From the NCBI GenBank assembly GCA_964609155.1, contig CAZSRF010000020.1:1-42678 (forward strand): a stretch of 42,678 nt of DNA. Direction: 5' to 3'. Source of the stretch: JAGOUU01 sp964609155 (lineage in GTDB: Bacteria > Pseudomonadota > Gammaproteobacteria > JAGOUU01). Positions 8,600 through 18,036 of this stretch are shown here, one piece after another (positions within the stretch are counted from its first letter, which is position 1; each line of letters opens with the position of its first letter). A program made the position numbers and the translations under genes. The notes under the pieces were generated by a model, which saw only the letters and a list, made by a program, of their open reading frames with translations, did no database searches and was not told the origin of the DNA.

Positions 8600-9850
8600 T
8601 TATACCGGAGTTAAATTAATATTACCAGCATTAATTGTTGGTTTTCCTGTAGTGCCTACTGCTCCAACAACATCCAATAACAAAGATTGTGTAGGTGTTC
8701 CGCTTGTAACCGTTTGCATCGTTTGAGATAGAATTATTACACCTAGATCTTCTATTCCAGCAGTTAATTGTGCTACGTAAAACGCAACACGCATATTCAC
8801 AGGTGGAAAGGTAGCACTACCATTATTAAAATTATTTACTATTAGCTCTCTAATCTGATCCTCGATATTTGCTGGTAGTAAATTATTATCTACGTATGAA
8901 ATGTCAACTTGAATTGGACATGGATCTGGTTCATCCCATGTTACTGGAATAGTAAAAAAATATGTAGGATCAGCATAAGTATATGTTTTCGTGTTTGTAC
9001 CAGTGGTATACATTGGGGTGCCACTAGAATTTGTGTCAGCCAATATAATGCCTATAGTTTCCGGGGTAGAGTCTAGGCTTGGTGCATAAACAGATACATA
9101 TATATTACCCACCGGTACGGTAACGCCACGACTTACCAAGGGTATATTTGTATTATTGTTTATTACAATAAAATCTATAACACCCTGTGTATTACCTAGA
9201 CGACTATTCATTGCAGTTATACTACCGGTACTATTAATCCCTAAATTATATTGACGTTGAAACCTTAAAGAATTGTCTGTTTGAGCGGCTGAACCCGGTA
9301 TACCATTAGCACTGTTATTTACCGTATCCCACCCAGAAACTGGTTGTAAAATACGATTAATTGCATTCATATCACAATTAATATTTCCTGTATTTAAGGA
9401 TAGAAAAACACCCGATCCGTTACCAGACCCATCTAATATGATATCGGATTGCGCATAAAATACATCACCATAAATGCTAATCACCTGTTTATTTGCGGGA
9501 ATAGTAATCAAAGGTAATCCAGTTACTTGACATGTAACCACAGATTGTGAAGCTGCTTTTCTTTTAATATCATTCCATGCACAAATATCATCTAAATATT
9601 TATCACTGGCGTAATTTGGGTTATAAATCCCCGTAGTTAGAAGTGTTACAGTATTTTCATTTTCTACACCAAAGTTTGTTAATTCTTGAATAAAAACACC
9701 ATTTATTGAAGAAGGAACTAAATTAGTATTTATTCCAAAAGTAGTAACAAACACCTGCTGGAATATGGACAGCTCTTCGTCTGCAGTATTTGGTATCCAT
9801 ACATTGTATTGTATAGGCCCCGTACCGGGGATAAATTCATCAACCCACAT
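8600..9850 (-). CDS. Baseplate wedge protein, J-like (Mu gp47 / P2 gpJ family), 416 aa
   Basis: The length and layout fit the baseplate J-like family. Visible parts are an N-terminal helical domain, a central beta domain, the GIPGSAAQTDNSLRFQRQYN segment (compare the E-T-D-x-x-[LF]-R-x-R signature) and the C-terminal NIEDQIRELIVNNFNNG helix. It joins wedges around the hub and connects to the gp25-like protein upstream. An AAGGTG RBS precedes the ATG at 9850. Confidence 0.88.
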   Translation of the reverse strand: MWVDEFIPGTGPIQYNVWIPNTADEELSIFQQVFVTTFGINTNLVPSSINGVFIQELTNFGVENENTVTLLTTGIYNPNYASDKYLDDICAWNDIKRKAASQSVVTCQVTGLPLITIPANKQVISIYGDVFYAQSDIILDGSGNGSGVFLSLNTGNINCDMNAINRILQPVSGWDTVNNSANGIPGSAAQTDNSLRFQRQYNLGINSTGSITAMNSRLGNTQGVIDFIVINNNTNIPLVSRGVTVPVGNIYVSVYAPSLDSTPETIGIILADTNSSGTPMYTTGTNTKTYTYADPTYFFTIPVTWDEPDPCPIQVDISYVDNNLLPANIEDQIRELIVNNFNNGSATFPPVNMRVAFYVAQLTAGIEDLGVIILSQTMQTVTSGTPTQSLLLDVVGAVGTTGKPTINAGNINLTPV

Positions 9851-9863
9851 AATTACACCTTAT

Positions 9864-10265
9864 TTATAGTTCAACTTGTATTGCTGTATTGCTATTCAAT
9901 AAAACAACAGCATCCACGCCAAGCTCCCTGACTTGACTATCTCCACCAAAGGTAAGAGATTGCACAGAATTAATGCCAAACTTAGATTGCTGGGCCTGTG
10001 TTAAATAGTTATTTGACAAAAGTAATGCATTAGTGTATTGTGTGTTTAATATCGTAACTCCAATATGCGGATTACCGATAATAGTTTTATATGGAATACC
10101 AATTGTTGTATCATATTCATATTCTCTAATCCACAATTTACAATTAGTTTGCAAATTATCACTCATACAATTTATCCCACTAACTATACCTAAATTACCA
10201 GCCTCATCAATAAACATATCTTGCGTATCACTAGTCATTGCAAAACCGACTAAACCCTCATCCAT
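9864..10265 (-). CDS. Baseplate wedge protein, gp25/Mu gp46-like, 133 aa
   Basis: Small acidic protein of the size and position of gp25-like/Mu gp46-like wedge proteins: upstream of J and downstream of the spike gene. It has the D-M-x-I-D-E-x-G-N-L start typical of the Mu gp46 group and the segment WIREYEYDTTIGIPY. In contractile tails gp25 anchors the first sheath ring to the baseplate wedge. Confidence 0.78.
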   Translation of the reverse strand: MDEGLVGFAMTSDTQDMFIDEAGNLGIVSGINCMSDNLQTNCKLWIREYEYDTTIGIPYKTIIGNPHIGVTILNTQYTNALLLSNNYLTQAQQSKFGINSVQSLTFGGDSQVRELGVDAVVLLNSNTAIQVEL

Positions 10266-10276
10266 TTTAACCCCTT

Positions 10277-11029
10277 CTATGATGTCGCTTTAACCGTGGT
10301 AGATATAGTTCCCGGAACTATTGTTACAGGCAGCACATCCGATCCACTTTGTGCAATTACTTGAAATTGAGTATTGCCATTTAGAATTCCAACGCCACCC
10401 TCTCCTAAATTAATATTACCACTATTAATATCCACTTCTGTAGCAGTCACCACAGCTTTGCCGGTTACATTTACATTAATGTCTTTGCCTGATGTGATAT
10501 TTAAATCTTTATCTGATGTTGTAGTAATTGATAGTGTACCATCTGGTGCAAATTTAATTACTGTAGTATATGTAGTGGGACTTAAATTATCAATATGACA
10601 TTTAATTACACCATCGCATAAACTTAGAGATCTAGCCGATGCCGGGGTAACCGGCCTGAACTTAGCCCCGACAGAATTAGTAATATCTCTTTGACAAAAG
10701 CTAACCCAAACTTTATCACCAACCGCATACGGTACAATTATTGCCGAGACACCGCCAGCGATAATTCCCGCAGTTACATTTGTCATAATAGACCGTGGAA
10801 TAGGTATGCCATTCGCGTCCACTGCAGGTTGCCCTTTCGGATCCCTTGGGTTTAGCAATGACTGCACATCATATAAATTTGTTCCATCACTACTTGTACG
10901 AACAGCCATAACTTCACACGGAAGCATTGTATTAATATCGTAGAGGCGTGACTGTATTGCATAATCCAATTGATTAATCGGACTATTGCGGTTGCTTGGA
11001 GCTAGAGTACTAGATACTGCATTTGGCAT
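10277..11029 (-). CDS. Baseplate central spike / gp138-like puncturing protein, 250 aa
   Basis: N-terminal OB-like domain (about 30-130) with LPCEVMAVRT, PYAVGDKVWVSFCQRDI and a Pro-rich loop, as in Gp138 N-domain/gpV spike proteins. A repetitive C-terminal part follows (LSITTTSDKDLNITSGKDIN, VDINSGNINLGE) of the sort that forms a trimeric beta-helix. It would form the membrane-piercing tip under the tail tube. It lies between the hub and wedge genes as expected. Confidence 0.82.
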   Translation of the reverse strand: MPNAVSSTLAPSNRNSPINQLDYAIQSRLYDINTMLPCEVMAVRTSSDGTNLYDVQSLLNPRDPKGQPAVDANGIPIPRSIMTNVTAGIIAGGVSAIIVPYAVGDKVWVSFCQRDITNSVGAKFRPVTPASARSLSLCDGVIKCHIDNLSPTTYTTVIKFAPDGTLSITTTSDKDLNITSGKDINVNVTGKAVVTATEVDINSGNINLGEGGVGILNGNTQFQVIAQSGSDVLPVTIVPGTISTTVKATS

Positions 11030-11031
11030 TC

Positions 11032-11958
11032 TTACACCGTATTATAAAAATTGTTTAAAGTCATTACAGTTATCCACTCTTGCCCTCTATTTTGTAATAT
11101 ATGGAACATAGCATTAATTATCCAAGTGCGATTAACATACTCATAATACTGGGATGTTAGATTTATTGTCTGCCCCAATACCAACGATGGGTTAAAATAT
11201 GCCGCCACCGATACACCATCCTCTAATGGCTGAGGGCTACCGATCATGCCTGTATTTGCATTCAGTTCGTATACTTCATTCGATAATGCAGTTCCAGAAG
11301 GAGACACATATAAAATATTTTTGGTAAAATCCCAGTTTTTAACTAAGTTATAGTCTCTGCATATTTTTTCAATTTGCTGTATTAAACTACCATCATAGGT
11401 AATATTCGATACAGATCCAGTTACACCATTTCCAATATAGTTAGATCCATTTCTATTAGCTAAAGACTTCAACAAATCATTGATACTAATACTTCCCGTT
11501 ACATTTGTTGGAGGAGAAACAACATTTCTTGATACTCCACCCTGTAGGGATTGTACTATAAATGGCCTTTCAGTATTACTATAATCAGCTCCTGCACTCC
11601 TTATTTGTCCTGTATAGACCAAAGGCGGCAACCCCGATGCGCTATCTAATACATAACCAGCATAAATATCTACTTGGTTATCTGTCCAAAGATCATAATT
11701 GCTATTTAAATTAATACGACTTAGTGTGTTAATGATTTCGTTCTCTAAACCATATATAGTTACAATAGCACTATTATTATTTAACCCAATCTCATTGCGT
11801 ATATTAATCTCACCATACAAATTACCTGGCGTAGAATTTAACGGCACAAATAATGTCTGATTACCCCCAGAATTTGGATAAACCCCTTCTGATAATGTAA
11901 ACTTAGCCGTCATATATCTGGCTTTTAAATTAGATCGATAATTAGCGCTTGTAGCCAT
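11032..11958 (-). CDS. Baseplate hub protein (gp27/gpD-like), 308 aa
   Basis: Beta-rich hub-type protein with GEINIRNEIGLNNNSAIVTI, VDIYAGYV, YTGQIRSAGAD and the hub-like C-terminal region NRTWIINAMFHILQNRGQEW. These elements and the location directly before the spike gene match the hub of small myophages (Mu gp44 / P2 gpD position). It forms the trimeric ring between tube and spike. Gaps to both neighbours are only 2-3 bp. Confidence 0.75.
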   Translation of the reverse strand: MATSANYRSNLKARYMTAKFTLSEGVYPNSGGNQTLFVPLNSTPGNLYGEINIRNEIGLNNNSAIVTIYGLENEIINTLSRINLNSNYDLWTDNQVDIYAGYVLDSASGLPPLVYTGQIRSAGADYSNTERPFIVQSLQGGVSRNVVSPPTNVTGSISINDLLKSLANRNGSNYIGNGVTGSVSNITYDGSLIQQIEKICRDYNLVKNWDFTKNILYVSPSGTALSNEVYELNANTGMIGSPQPLEDGVSVAAYFNPSLVLGQTINLTSQYYEYVNRTWIINAMFHILQNRGQEWITVMTLNNFYNTV

Positions 11959-11961
11959 TAT

Positions 11962-12330
11962 TTACCCAATTTCTAACAAAGACTGATTTGCTGCAACCCA
12001 TCTTTTATAATATTCATCTATAATGTCATAATCAGCATAATATAATTTACATGTTGTACCAAAATTATTATAATCTGGCTCACTCTCGTCGTCTGTTGCA
12101 AAAAATAAATACCCTATAAATGAATCTGTATATTGATTTATATAGCATAGATTATTACATTTAGCATTTCTATACAATTGAGTTGAGGCAAGATAAACAT
12201 TAGCATATAAATTATTTGTTATACCATCATCTATGGAGCTTTGACTTAATTCAATCGTTACTTGTTGCCCATTGAGCGAAGTAGTTAAAACCTGGTTAGG
12301 CACTGACTGTAGAGGTATCTGTAATAACAT
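11962..12330 (-). CDS. Baseplate plug protein (Pam3 gp18-like), 122 aa
   Basis: Short beta protein opening IPLQSVPNQVLTTSLNGQQV, followed by NLYANVYLAST and the end segment SEPDYNNFGTTCKLYYADYD. This is the pattern of the baseplate plug family seen in Pam3-like myophages (I-P-L-x(3)-PNQ ... DPDYxxFG ... LYY). It lies between hub and ripcord-position genes and shares one base with the upstream gene (TAATG-type overlap). Confidence 0.7.
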   Translation of the reverse strand: MLLQIPLQSVPNQVLTTSLNGQQVTIELSQSSIDDGITNNLYANVYLASTQLYRNAKCNNLCYINQYTDSFIGYLFFATDDESEPDYNNFGTTCKLYYADYDIIDEYYKRWVAANQSLLEIG

Positions 12331-12935
12331 TACGACGGTGTCCCTAAATTGTTAAAAAAGCTGAAAAATGTTGGAGTTCCAGTAATTGGGGTAGGAACAA
12401 CATTACCACTATCTACCTGCTTAGCATTATCAGGATTTGCCAAAGCGTCATTATTATATGAACTATCTCCACCAAACTCAGTTGCTCCGCTTCTGATTTC
12501 CTGGAATGTCATGGTGGGTATTAATGCATCACAAGTATTGTCAAACTGATACTCATATTTAACAAATTTATAATTATTAAATTGTTTAAATATAGGATAC
12601 CTTTGGACAATCGTACATACCGTTAAACTACGAATTAATTCTTCAGCTTTATCATTAGTAAGAGCGGTTTTATCTGGTAAGGTACGTGCTTTCATTGCTT
12701 GAATATTTATTTTATTAGCATTATCATGTTGGCTATCATTTCTAAAGTCTGAATTTTCTATATTTTTTTCAGCAACTGTAACTTCGGCTACAAATTGAAA
12801 TTTAAATAGACTATCAAATTCCAATGCAATAGCCTGTTCCTGTTCTTCAATAGTAGAAGCTTGTAAATAATCATTTGAGTAAATTGTAAATTTACTTACT
12901 ATATTATCATTGAGTATAAAATTAAATAATGACAT
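12330..12935 (-). CDS. Baseplate / tube-initiator protein (ripcord position), 201 aa
   Basis: Not recognised by motif. Soluble protein with charged N-terminal half and flexible Asn/Pro/Thr-rich C-terminus. The position between tape measure and plug/hub genes is that of the baseplate ripcord or tube-initiation protein in comparable myophages. It shares one base with both neighbours, so it belongs to the baseplate block. Function is by synteny only. Confidence 0.6.
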   Translation of the reverse strand: MSLFNFILNDNIVSKFTIYSNDYLQASTIEEQEQAIALEFDSLFKFQFVAEVTVAEKNIENSDFRNDSQHDNANKINIQAMKARTLPDKTALTNDKAEELIRSLTVCTIVQRYPIFKQFNNYKFVKYEYQFDNTCDALIPTMTFQEIRSGATEFGGDSSYNNDALANPDNAKQVDSGNVVPTPITGTPTFFSFFNNLGTPS

Positions 12936-14689
12936 TATGTGTACCCTCGACTAAAGCCGTGTACAGTACCATCGCTTTGTCCAATAACACCAAATGCTTT
13001 AGCAAAATCTGTAGTGTTTTTTACTCCAGGTAATTGAATATCCCCATGAAAGTTATTCGTAATACTTTTATTACTAGAGTTTTGAGTGTTATTGATTGTT
13101 GATTGAGCACTTAATTCTGCCGGTCTAACTGTTGGATTATTATTTAATATACCAGTATCACCATACCTATTTACATAGCGACGTAAATTATCAATTTTTC
13201 GCCCCTTATCGGCTCCATACTTGGATTTGTCATAATTGTTTCTAACGATATCTATAGCCTCGGGGCCACCATTCCAGAACGCAAGCTTTTCTTCAGTTGT
13301 CCGTGCGCCGTATTTCTCAACACCTAATTGCATATATTTTTTTGCAGTTTCATCTAATAGCTGTTTATTCATTTTATCAGCATCAGTCATGCTTCTGCCA
13401 TGTACATCCCTAAAAGCTTCAGGCGTTATTTGATATGTACCATACCCTCTAAACGGACTACCTTCCGGGAATGCTGTATCATTTGTATTGCGGCCGCCAT
13501 TACTTTCTTTTTGCCCAATAACATCTAGCAAGCTATCAAAGCTTCCCGAATTAGGCCCCAATGTAACATTGGGCGTGAACTGATTCTTCTTAGCAAATGG
13601 ACTAAGATCACTTAAAGTACCGCCTACACCCGAAAATGCTTTGCCAATATTATTATATAATCCCCGAATATAATTGTCTGAAGATGCCTGATTCTTCTTT
13701 TGATCCTCAATGATTTTTCTTTTGCGGGGGTCTTTCAAATCGGCATCAGTATACTTAAGCCGTAGATCTCTATGTGATCCCATCCCAATATATCCACCGA
13801 ATAGATCGCTAACACTATTGACGGTTTTGACAATTGGGCCAATAGCGTTACCCAAATACTCAAATAGATTAACTAATTTTTCGGCAGCATCGTAAAGCTC
13901 ATCACCTACATCGGCTTGTAACTTTCCAATCCTATCATTTAGTGTTGCCCATTTTTCCGCCGTATCAATACTTTTTTGTAAGGTCTTATCATCTACTAAC
14001 GTGGGTAATATATCTTTTACTAACTTCTGATATTGTTGTTTAGGAAGCTGAGCCAATTTCAACACTTCGGGCGGGAATAGTCCAACTTCATTAAATGCCG
14101 CTAGCTGCTTATCTTTTCCTGCCGTATTACCATAATCTCGTAATCCTTCGATTATGTCAGCAAGTAATACATCTGTACTTTTTTTCTGATTATTTTGATC
14201 AAATACAGTTTTACCAATGATGCCTAAAAATTTAGAAAGATTACTATTGCCTGTATATGAATTAATAGATTTTGATAAGTTTCCCAATGCAGCGGGTGCA
14301 TTACCGGAGTTTCCGATATGTCCAAATATTCGCTCAAATAATTGGCCACCTTGGCGATTAAAGTTTAATGTAGAAGAGTTTAAGGCTAGAGTTTTACCTT
14401 TTTCACCAAAAGCCTGAGCAAATTCAATAGCAAACTTAGCTCCAATTACCGCACCAAGACCCGCTAAACCTTTTGTTAAAACTGAACCAATACTTTTAGC
14501 TGTATTGTTCATTACATTAACAACTACCTTTGATTGATCCTCAAAAGGCTTTTTATCTAAACCCTTTTTTAATTCATTTTGAGTAGACTTAGATACATTC
14601 TTAATAGAATCTTTTACTTTTTTGGCAGACTGCTCAAAACCTTCATTGTCAAAGGTTAATTGGATGGTTAATTTGTCTATAGCTGACAT
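12935..14689 (-). CDS. Tail tape measure protein with C-terminal lytic transglycosylase-like domain, 584 aa
   Basis: N-terminal helical region (about 1-60), then a hydrophobic Gly/Ala-rich stretch (about 66-95, GLAGLGAVIGAKFAIEFAQA) typical of tape measures. Residues of about 386-505 form an SLT/lysozyme-like domain: predicted catalytic E395 in GQKESNGGRN, GYGTYQITPEAF and FWNGGPEA (AYNAGP-like). It sets tail length, and the embedded domain could open peptidoglycan during DNA entry. It is short for a myovirus tape measure, so a fairly short tail is expected. It follows the tail assembly chaperone as usual. Confidence 0.9.
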   Translation of the reverse strand: MSAIDKLTIQLTFDNEGFEQSAKKVKDSIKNVSKSTQNELKKGLDKKPFEDQSKVVVNVMNNTAKSIGSVLTKGLAGLGAVIGAKFAIEFAQAFGEKGKTLALNSSTLNFNRQGGQLFERIFGHIGNSGNAPAALGNLSKSINSYTGNSNLSKFLGIIGKTVFDQNNQKKSTDVLLADIIEGLRDYGNTAGKDKQLAAFNEVGLFPPEVLKLAQLPKQQYQKLVKDILPTLVDDKTLQKSIDTAEKWATLNDRIGKLQADVGDELYDAAEKLVNLFEYLGNAIGPIVKTVNSVSDLFGGYIGMGSHRDLRLKYTDADLKDPRKRKIIEDQKKNQASSDNYIRGLYNNIGKAFSGVGGTLSDLSPFAKKNQFTPNVTLGPNSGSFDSLLDVIGQKESNGGRNTNDTAFPEGSPFRGYGTYQITPEAFRDVHGRSMTDADKMNKQLLDETAKKYMQLGVEKYGARTTEEKLAFWNGGPEAIDIVRNNYDKSKYGADKGRKIDNLRRYVNRYGDTGILNNNPTVRPAELSAQSTINNTQNSSNKSITNNFHGDIQLPGVKNTTDFAKAFGVIGQSDGTVHGFSRGYT

Positions 14690-14696
14690 TTGATAT

Positions 14697-14957
14697 CTAC
14701 CCTCTTGTAGCTGCTCTGTATTTTTCTACAGACATTTCAATGGTTCTTTTATTATAATAATCTGTTGTAATAATGTCATGCATAGTTAAGCAGTCATCGT
14801 AAGTATAATATTCCTGCAGTTCACGTAGAGTTACCATTTTTTGAGAAATCAACTGCCCAAAAATGGGCACACAATCATACCCTACGGTATGGGTATAGTG
14901 GCCCACATCTTCAGCATTAGGCGAGATATCTACTGTATATCGCTTTTTTGAAACCCT
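14697..14957 (-). CDS. Downstream (-1 frame) part of the tail assembly chaperone fusion
   Basis: This frame is open from the slippery site at 14957 to the stop at 14697. It carries a conserved-looking segment (TLRELQEYYTYDDCLTMHDI) like the second domain of split phage tail chaperones. The only independent start (GTG at 14906) has no good RBS. A -1 shift at T-TTT-TTA in the upstream gene leads straight into this frame without a stop, giving a fusion of about 253 aa (167 + 17 + 69). It lies just before the tape measure, where the gpG/gpGT-type frameshift is expected. Confidence 0.75.
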   Translation of the reverse strand, partial: RVSKKRYTVDISPNAEDVGHYTHTVGYDCVPIFGQLISQKMVTLRELQEYYTYDDCLTMHDIITTDYYNKRTIEMSVEKYRAATRG

Positions 14958-15457
14958 AAAAAAAAATCGGAAAAATTAAACTCAAGCACTTCACGACATA
15001 AAAGCAATAGAGCTGCACCAGTTTCTACATGATTGTCTATATTATTTATACTTCCAGCAGCATTTGTCATTCGATTAACTTCATCTATAGAAATACCATA
15101 GACTAAATAGCCCAGCAATTCATCGGTTTTATCTTTGTCTAGGCTTTTTAGCGCTAATTTAAATAAATAAAATAATAGCTCACTACGCCTAAGTCTTATT
15201 GCTTCCTGAAGTTTTTGTAGATCTTCTTTATCAGTTTCGGGATCTGCTGCACCAGTCCCCATCTTTAGGTGAGCATATGCTTCCAAAACTGCAGGAGCAA
15301 AACCCAATGCATCTGTAAATTCTAAATCAGTATTAGCTAAACAACTCAATATTGCTCGAAAGACATTTATACATTCAGTGGCTTTAAATTTATGAATAGT
15401 AAATTCTTTTTTTTCACCACCGTCAGCAACAACAAATTTCTTACTTAAAATCCGCAT
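14930..15457 (-). CDS. Tail assembly chaperone, unshifted product, 175 aa
   Basis: Helical, soluble protein between tail tube and tape measure genes, the standard tail chaperone position. It begins with a beta-type segment (KKFVVADGGEKKEFTIHKFK) and continues with helices. The final codons (FSDFFLGFQKSDIQ) overlie a T-rich slippery run. Most ribosomes should stop at 14930; a fraction slip into the downstream frame. The start shares one base with the tube gene stop. The ratio of short to fused form usually controls tape measure chaperoning. Confidence 0.82.
   Translation of the reverse strand: MRILSKKFVVADGGEKKEFTIHKFKATECINVFRAILSCLANTDLEFTDALGFAPAVLEAYAHLKMGTGAADPETDKEDLQKLQEAIRLRRSELLFYLFKLALKSLDKDKTDELLGYLVYGISIDEVNRMTNAAGSINNIDNHVETGAALLLLCREVLEFNFSDFFLGFQKSDIQ
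14957..14963 (-). promoter_or_regulatory. Programmed -1 frameshift site T-TTT-TTA
   Basis: On the minus strand the zero-frame codons are GAT TTT TTT TTA GGG. The last seven bases of TTT TTT TTA form T TTT TTA, a perfect X-XXY-YYZ heptamer identical to the HIV-1 gag-pol site. Codon 167 (TTA) of the chaperone is the A-site codon. After a one-base slip the frame reads AGG GTT TCA AAA with no stop until 14697. I did not identify a clear downstream pseudoknot. Confidence 0.8.
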
Positions 15458-15939
15458 TATAATATACTCGATATAATAGCCACAGTGCCAGCCAATGAGA
15501 ATTGATTAGGCGGGCTAAAACTAACTTTCATTGTATAGTCCTCTACCTTTTCGCCAATTGATATTGGAATAGCCTGACTATCAAATGTGAAATTATTAAG
15601 AGTTGCCACATATGCCTGGTTAGGAGTCCCGATAGTTAAAATACCATCCGTGAAAGGCCTTGTATTCCACTGAGCATTAACAACATTTAATATGTCAAAT
15701 AGAGCCGGAGCAGATCCCCTAAGTGTCATTGTTCCTGTAATATTACCCGCAGCAGGATTAAGCCATTTAGCTATAATCCCATCAGCACCAGCTTCAGAAC
15801 TAATAGCATCTACCGTATCAAATCTGATCATTGAACCGGCACCAAATCCACTTAGAGGAATTATTTTCCCCGCCATAACAGACTTATATATAAAAATAGC
15901 ATTTTTTGATGTTAAATCAAACACTACTGGTGAAGCCAT
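15457..15939 (-). CDS. Tail tube protein, 160 aa
   Basis: Small beta-rich protein immediately after the sheath gene, as the tube gene is in nearly all myophages. It contains GFGAGSMIRFDTVDAISSEA, the tube-like GNITGTMTLRGSAPALFDIL and the final strand ISIGEKVEDYTMKVSFSPPN, resembling DUF3277-type tube proteins. It stacks as hexameric rings inside the sheath. The start has an upstream AAGGAATAAAAT RBS. Confidence 0.85.
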   Translation of the reverse strand: MASPVVFDLTSKNAIFIYKSVMAGKIIPLSGFGAGSMIRFDTVDAISSEAGADGIIAKWLNPAAGNITGTMTLRGSAPALFDILNVVNAQWNTRPFTDGILTIGTPNQAYVATLNNFTFDSQAIPISIGEKVEDYTMKVSFSPPNQFSLAGTVAIISSIL

Positions 15940-15957
15940 AATTTTATTCCTTTATAA

Positions 15958-17493
15958 TTATAAAACTGCAATAATTGTACCGTTGATGTAAACAATAGCA
16001 CCAGATGCGGTATAGAAATACTTGTAATTTAATATACGATTTGCCCGATCAATGGTTATCTGTATATAATAACCAGCATCAGTTAAAATTGTACTAATGT
16101 CAAAACCAGCCAAAGTTTTAAGTTGTGAAATAACAGTTTGTGAGAATGTATTGCCAAGTCCAATTGTGCCATTCCTAAGTGCCGCATTAGCCACTTCTAC
16201 CAACTCAGCATTAACCAGGGCGGCCCCTTCATCATTCGCTGGTAGTTTAGGTAATGCAGCCTGTAGATTTGCTAAGGCGATTACTTGTGCATTATTTTGC
16301 CAAGCATCATTGTATAAATTATCTAGCCATAAGAAATCACCACCTACAGTACCCAACTCAGAGAAATTAAAAGTATTTCCCCGAGCAGAAAGAACCGTGT
16401 AGAAATTACAACCATTAGCTACTAAATTATCAAATTTACTATCACTGTCAACTAAAGGGATGATCCCAGCAAAAGTTTTTGCATTAAAGCTAAGCGTACC
16501 ATTTAGAGCAGTATAATCAATACTTGCGCCAGTTCCCATGATCGCATGAGCCAAATCTAAATCACCGTATTGTAGGAAAATTGGCACATTAGGAACAACA
16601 ACCTGTAGCCCTTGTCCATTTAGTTTTGTAGTAGCGTATCCGTTGGCAATTAATTCAGCTGAAAATCCGGATGGATTACTAGTAGTCAATACAGCCTCTA
16701 AAGTCCAGAAGGTATAAACAAATTGTAACGTTTGAGCTGCAAGCCACGCAATTAAATCCAATGCCGTTACATAATCCACTTCTGACCAAATATTAAACAA
16801 TGTGGTAAAGTTAAACCAATTAGTATCTTGATTAATAATATTATTCATATTTTCTGCTGGAGTAAGCGCTGCACTACCCTGTGATAACACTGCCCCCTGC
16901 GACTGTAACAACATCATAGCTGAAGATAGTGGTGTATTCGTCGGATAGCCTACGCTACCGCCTGTTACGCTGTTAGAAATAGTAAATGCAGCAGTTACAG
17001 TATCCCAAGTTACTGTAAGGGTGGCTAACTCATCCTGTAGTGCTGTTTCTATAATCGTAGCCATTTGACTATACGATATTGCAGAAGAGAGATTAATTGC
17101 TGTTGCTGTATATGTGGTACCACCAAACACAACAGCTAGACTACCCGAGGTAATAGCCTTCAATGCGGTTAGATTGGTCGTATTATTTAGCGCCCCACCC
17201 CTAATCCAAGCTCCAATTGCATCAGTAACAAAATAAGAGTATTTAATAAACGCTGGAGTATTAATGTTTCCTACATACGTTGCAAAATAATATTGTGCAT
17301 ATTCATACTCTAGGGACGATGCACCAAAATAATTAGCAACTGCTTGAGCTGAAGTAAATGTTTTAATCGTGTTAAATGGCAGAATTGGGTTATCATCCAA
17401 AATCATACCAGCTAAATTAAAGCCATTACCACCACCTGAAATAGCGGTGCTTTTGATATTAATAATCTTTTCTATTGATGTAGTTGTAGCCAT
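15958..17493 (-). CDS. Contractile tail sheath protein (DUF3383-like), 511 aa
   Basis: Matches the DUF3383 sheath group by length and features: N-terminal IINIKSTAIS, the AQAVANYFGASSLEYEYAQ segment, TPAFIKYSYF, a central inserted domain with LSSAISYSQMATIIETAL, and the C-terminal ISTILTDAGYYIQ strand. The sheath surrounds the tube and contracts to drive it through the envelope. It is the first of the sheath-tube-chaperone-tape measure block. Confidence 0.9.
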   Translation of the reverse strand: MATTTSIEKIINIKSTAISGGGNGFNLAGMILDDNPILPFNTIKTFTSAQAVANYFGASSLEYEYAQYYFATYVGNINTPAFIKYSYFVTDAIGAWIRGGALNNTTNLTALKAITSGSLAVVFGGTTYTATAINLSSAISYSQMATIIETALQDELATLTVTWDTVTAAFTISNSVTGGSVGYPTNTPLSSAMMLLQSQGAVLSQGSAALTPAENMNNIINQDTNWFNFTTLFNIWSEVDYVTALDLIAWLAAQTLQFVYTFWTLEAVLTTSNPSGFSAELIANGYATTKLNGQGLQVVVPNVPIFLQYGDLDLAHAIMGTGASIDYTALNGTLSFNAKTFAGIIPLVDSDSKFDNLVANGCNFYTVLSARGNTFNFSELGTVGGDFLWLDNLYNDAWQNNAQVIALANLQAALPKLPANDEGAALVNAELVEVANAALRNGTIGLGNTFSQTVISQLKTLAGFDISTILTDAGYYIQITIDRANRILNYKYFYTASGAIVYINGTIIAVL

Positions 17494-17517
17494 AAAATCA
17501 CCTTTTTAAAATTTTAT

Positions 17518-18036
17518 TTATTGCGGTAACGCATCTGCATTGTATGATTTACCTTTAATTGTCGTAATCCCCAAATCAGGAGTTGTAACTATCCTGTTAT
17601 AAAACAATTTGGCTTTCACCATAAATCTAGGTAAATATTGCTCTCTACCTGACACTGTAGTTAAATTAAGCGGCGGATCATTGGCGCTTACACTGCAACT
17701 ATAATTGTTGTCATTAAAAAATTGATTTGCAAATCTGCTATTTAATAATGCGCCAAACTGCCCCGCATCTTCTTCCGCCGTATCTCCGTAAAAATCTATT
17801 TGAAAAACCCCCTCTATTAAAGTAGTGGAAGTATCAATATCATTAACAGAATCATATCTTTGCAAAGGTAATAATATCTGATCAGCCTCCGGTAATTTGG
17901 TCATAATTACGTAATTACCGTTTGATGGCATAACTGTATTATTTTGCTGCCCAGCAAATATTGTTGCATTACTGTAATTGGTTGTATATGTCAATATTAA
18001 TGCTTTAATCGCTGTATATAGTTGCGTTAAAGTCAT
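17518..18036 (-). CDS. Neck/tail terminator protein (gp12-like), 172 aa
   Basis: Contains the tail-terminator-like region PSNGNYVIMTKLPEADQI and a DFYGDTAEEDAGQFGALLNS segment. Together with its location just upstream of the sheath, this fits the neck terminator family (phage gp12-like domain). It would cap the tube/sheath and join the tail to the head. A 4-bp overlap with the upstream connector gene indicates coupling. Confidence 0.72.
   Translation of the reverse strand: MTLTQLYTAIKALILTYTTNYSNATIFAGQQNNTVMPSNGNYVIMTKLPEADQILLPLQRYDSVNDIDTSTTLIEGVFQIDFYGDTAEEDAGQFGALLNSRFANQFFNDNNYSCSVSANDPPLNLTTVSGREQYLPRFMVKAKLFYNRIVTTPDLGITTIKGKSYNADALPQ

Noticed and set aside
14697..14906. Independent 69-aa gene starting at GTG 14906
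   Set aside because: No good RBS, and the frame is open further upstream to the slippery site; better explained as the frameshift extension of the tail chaperone.
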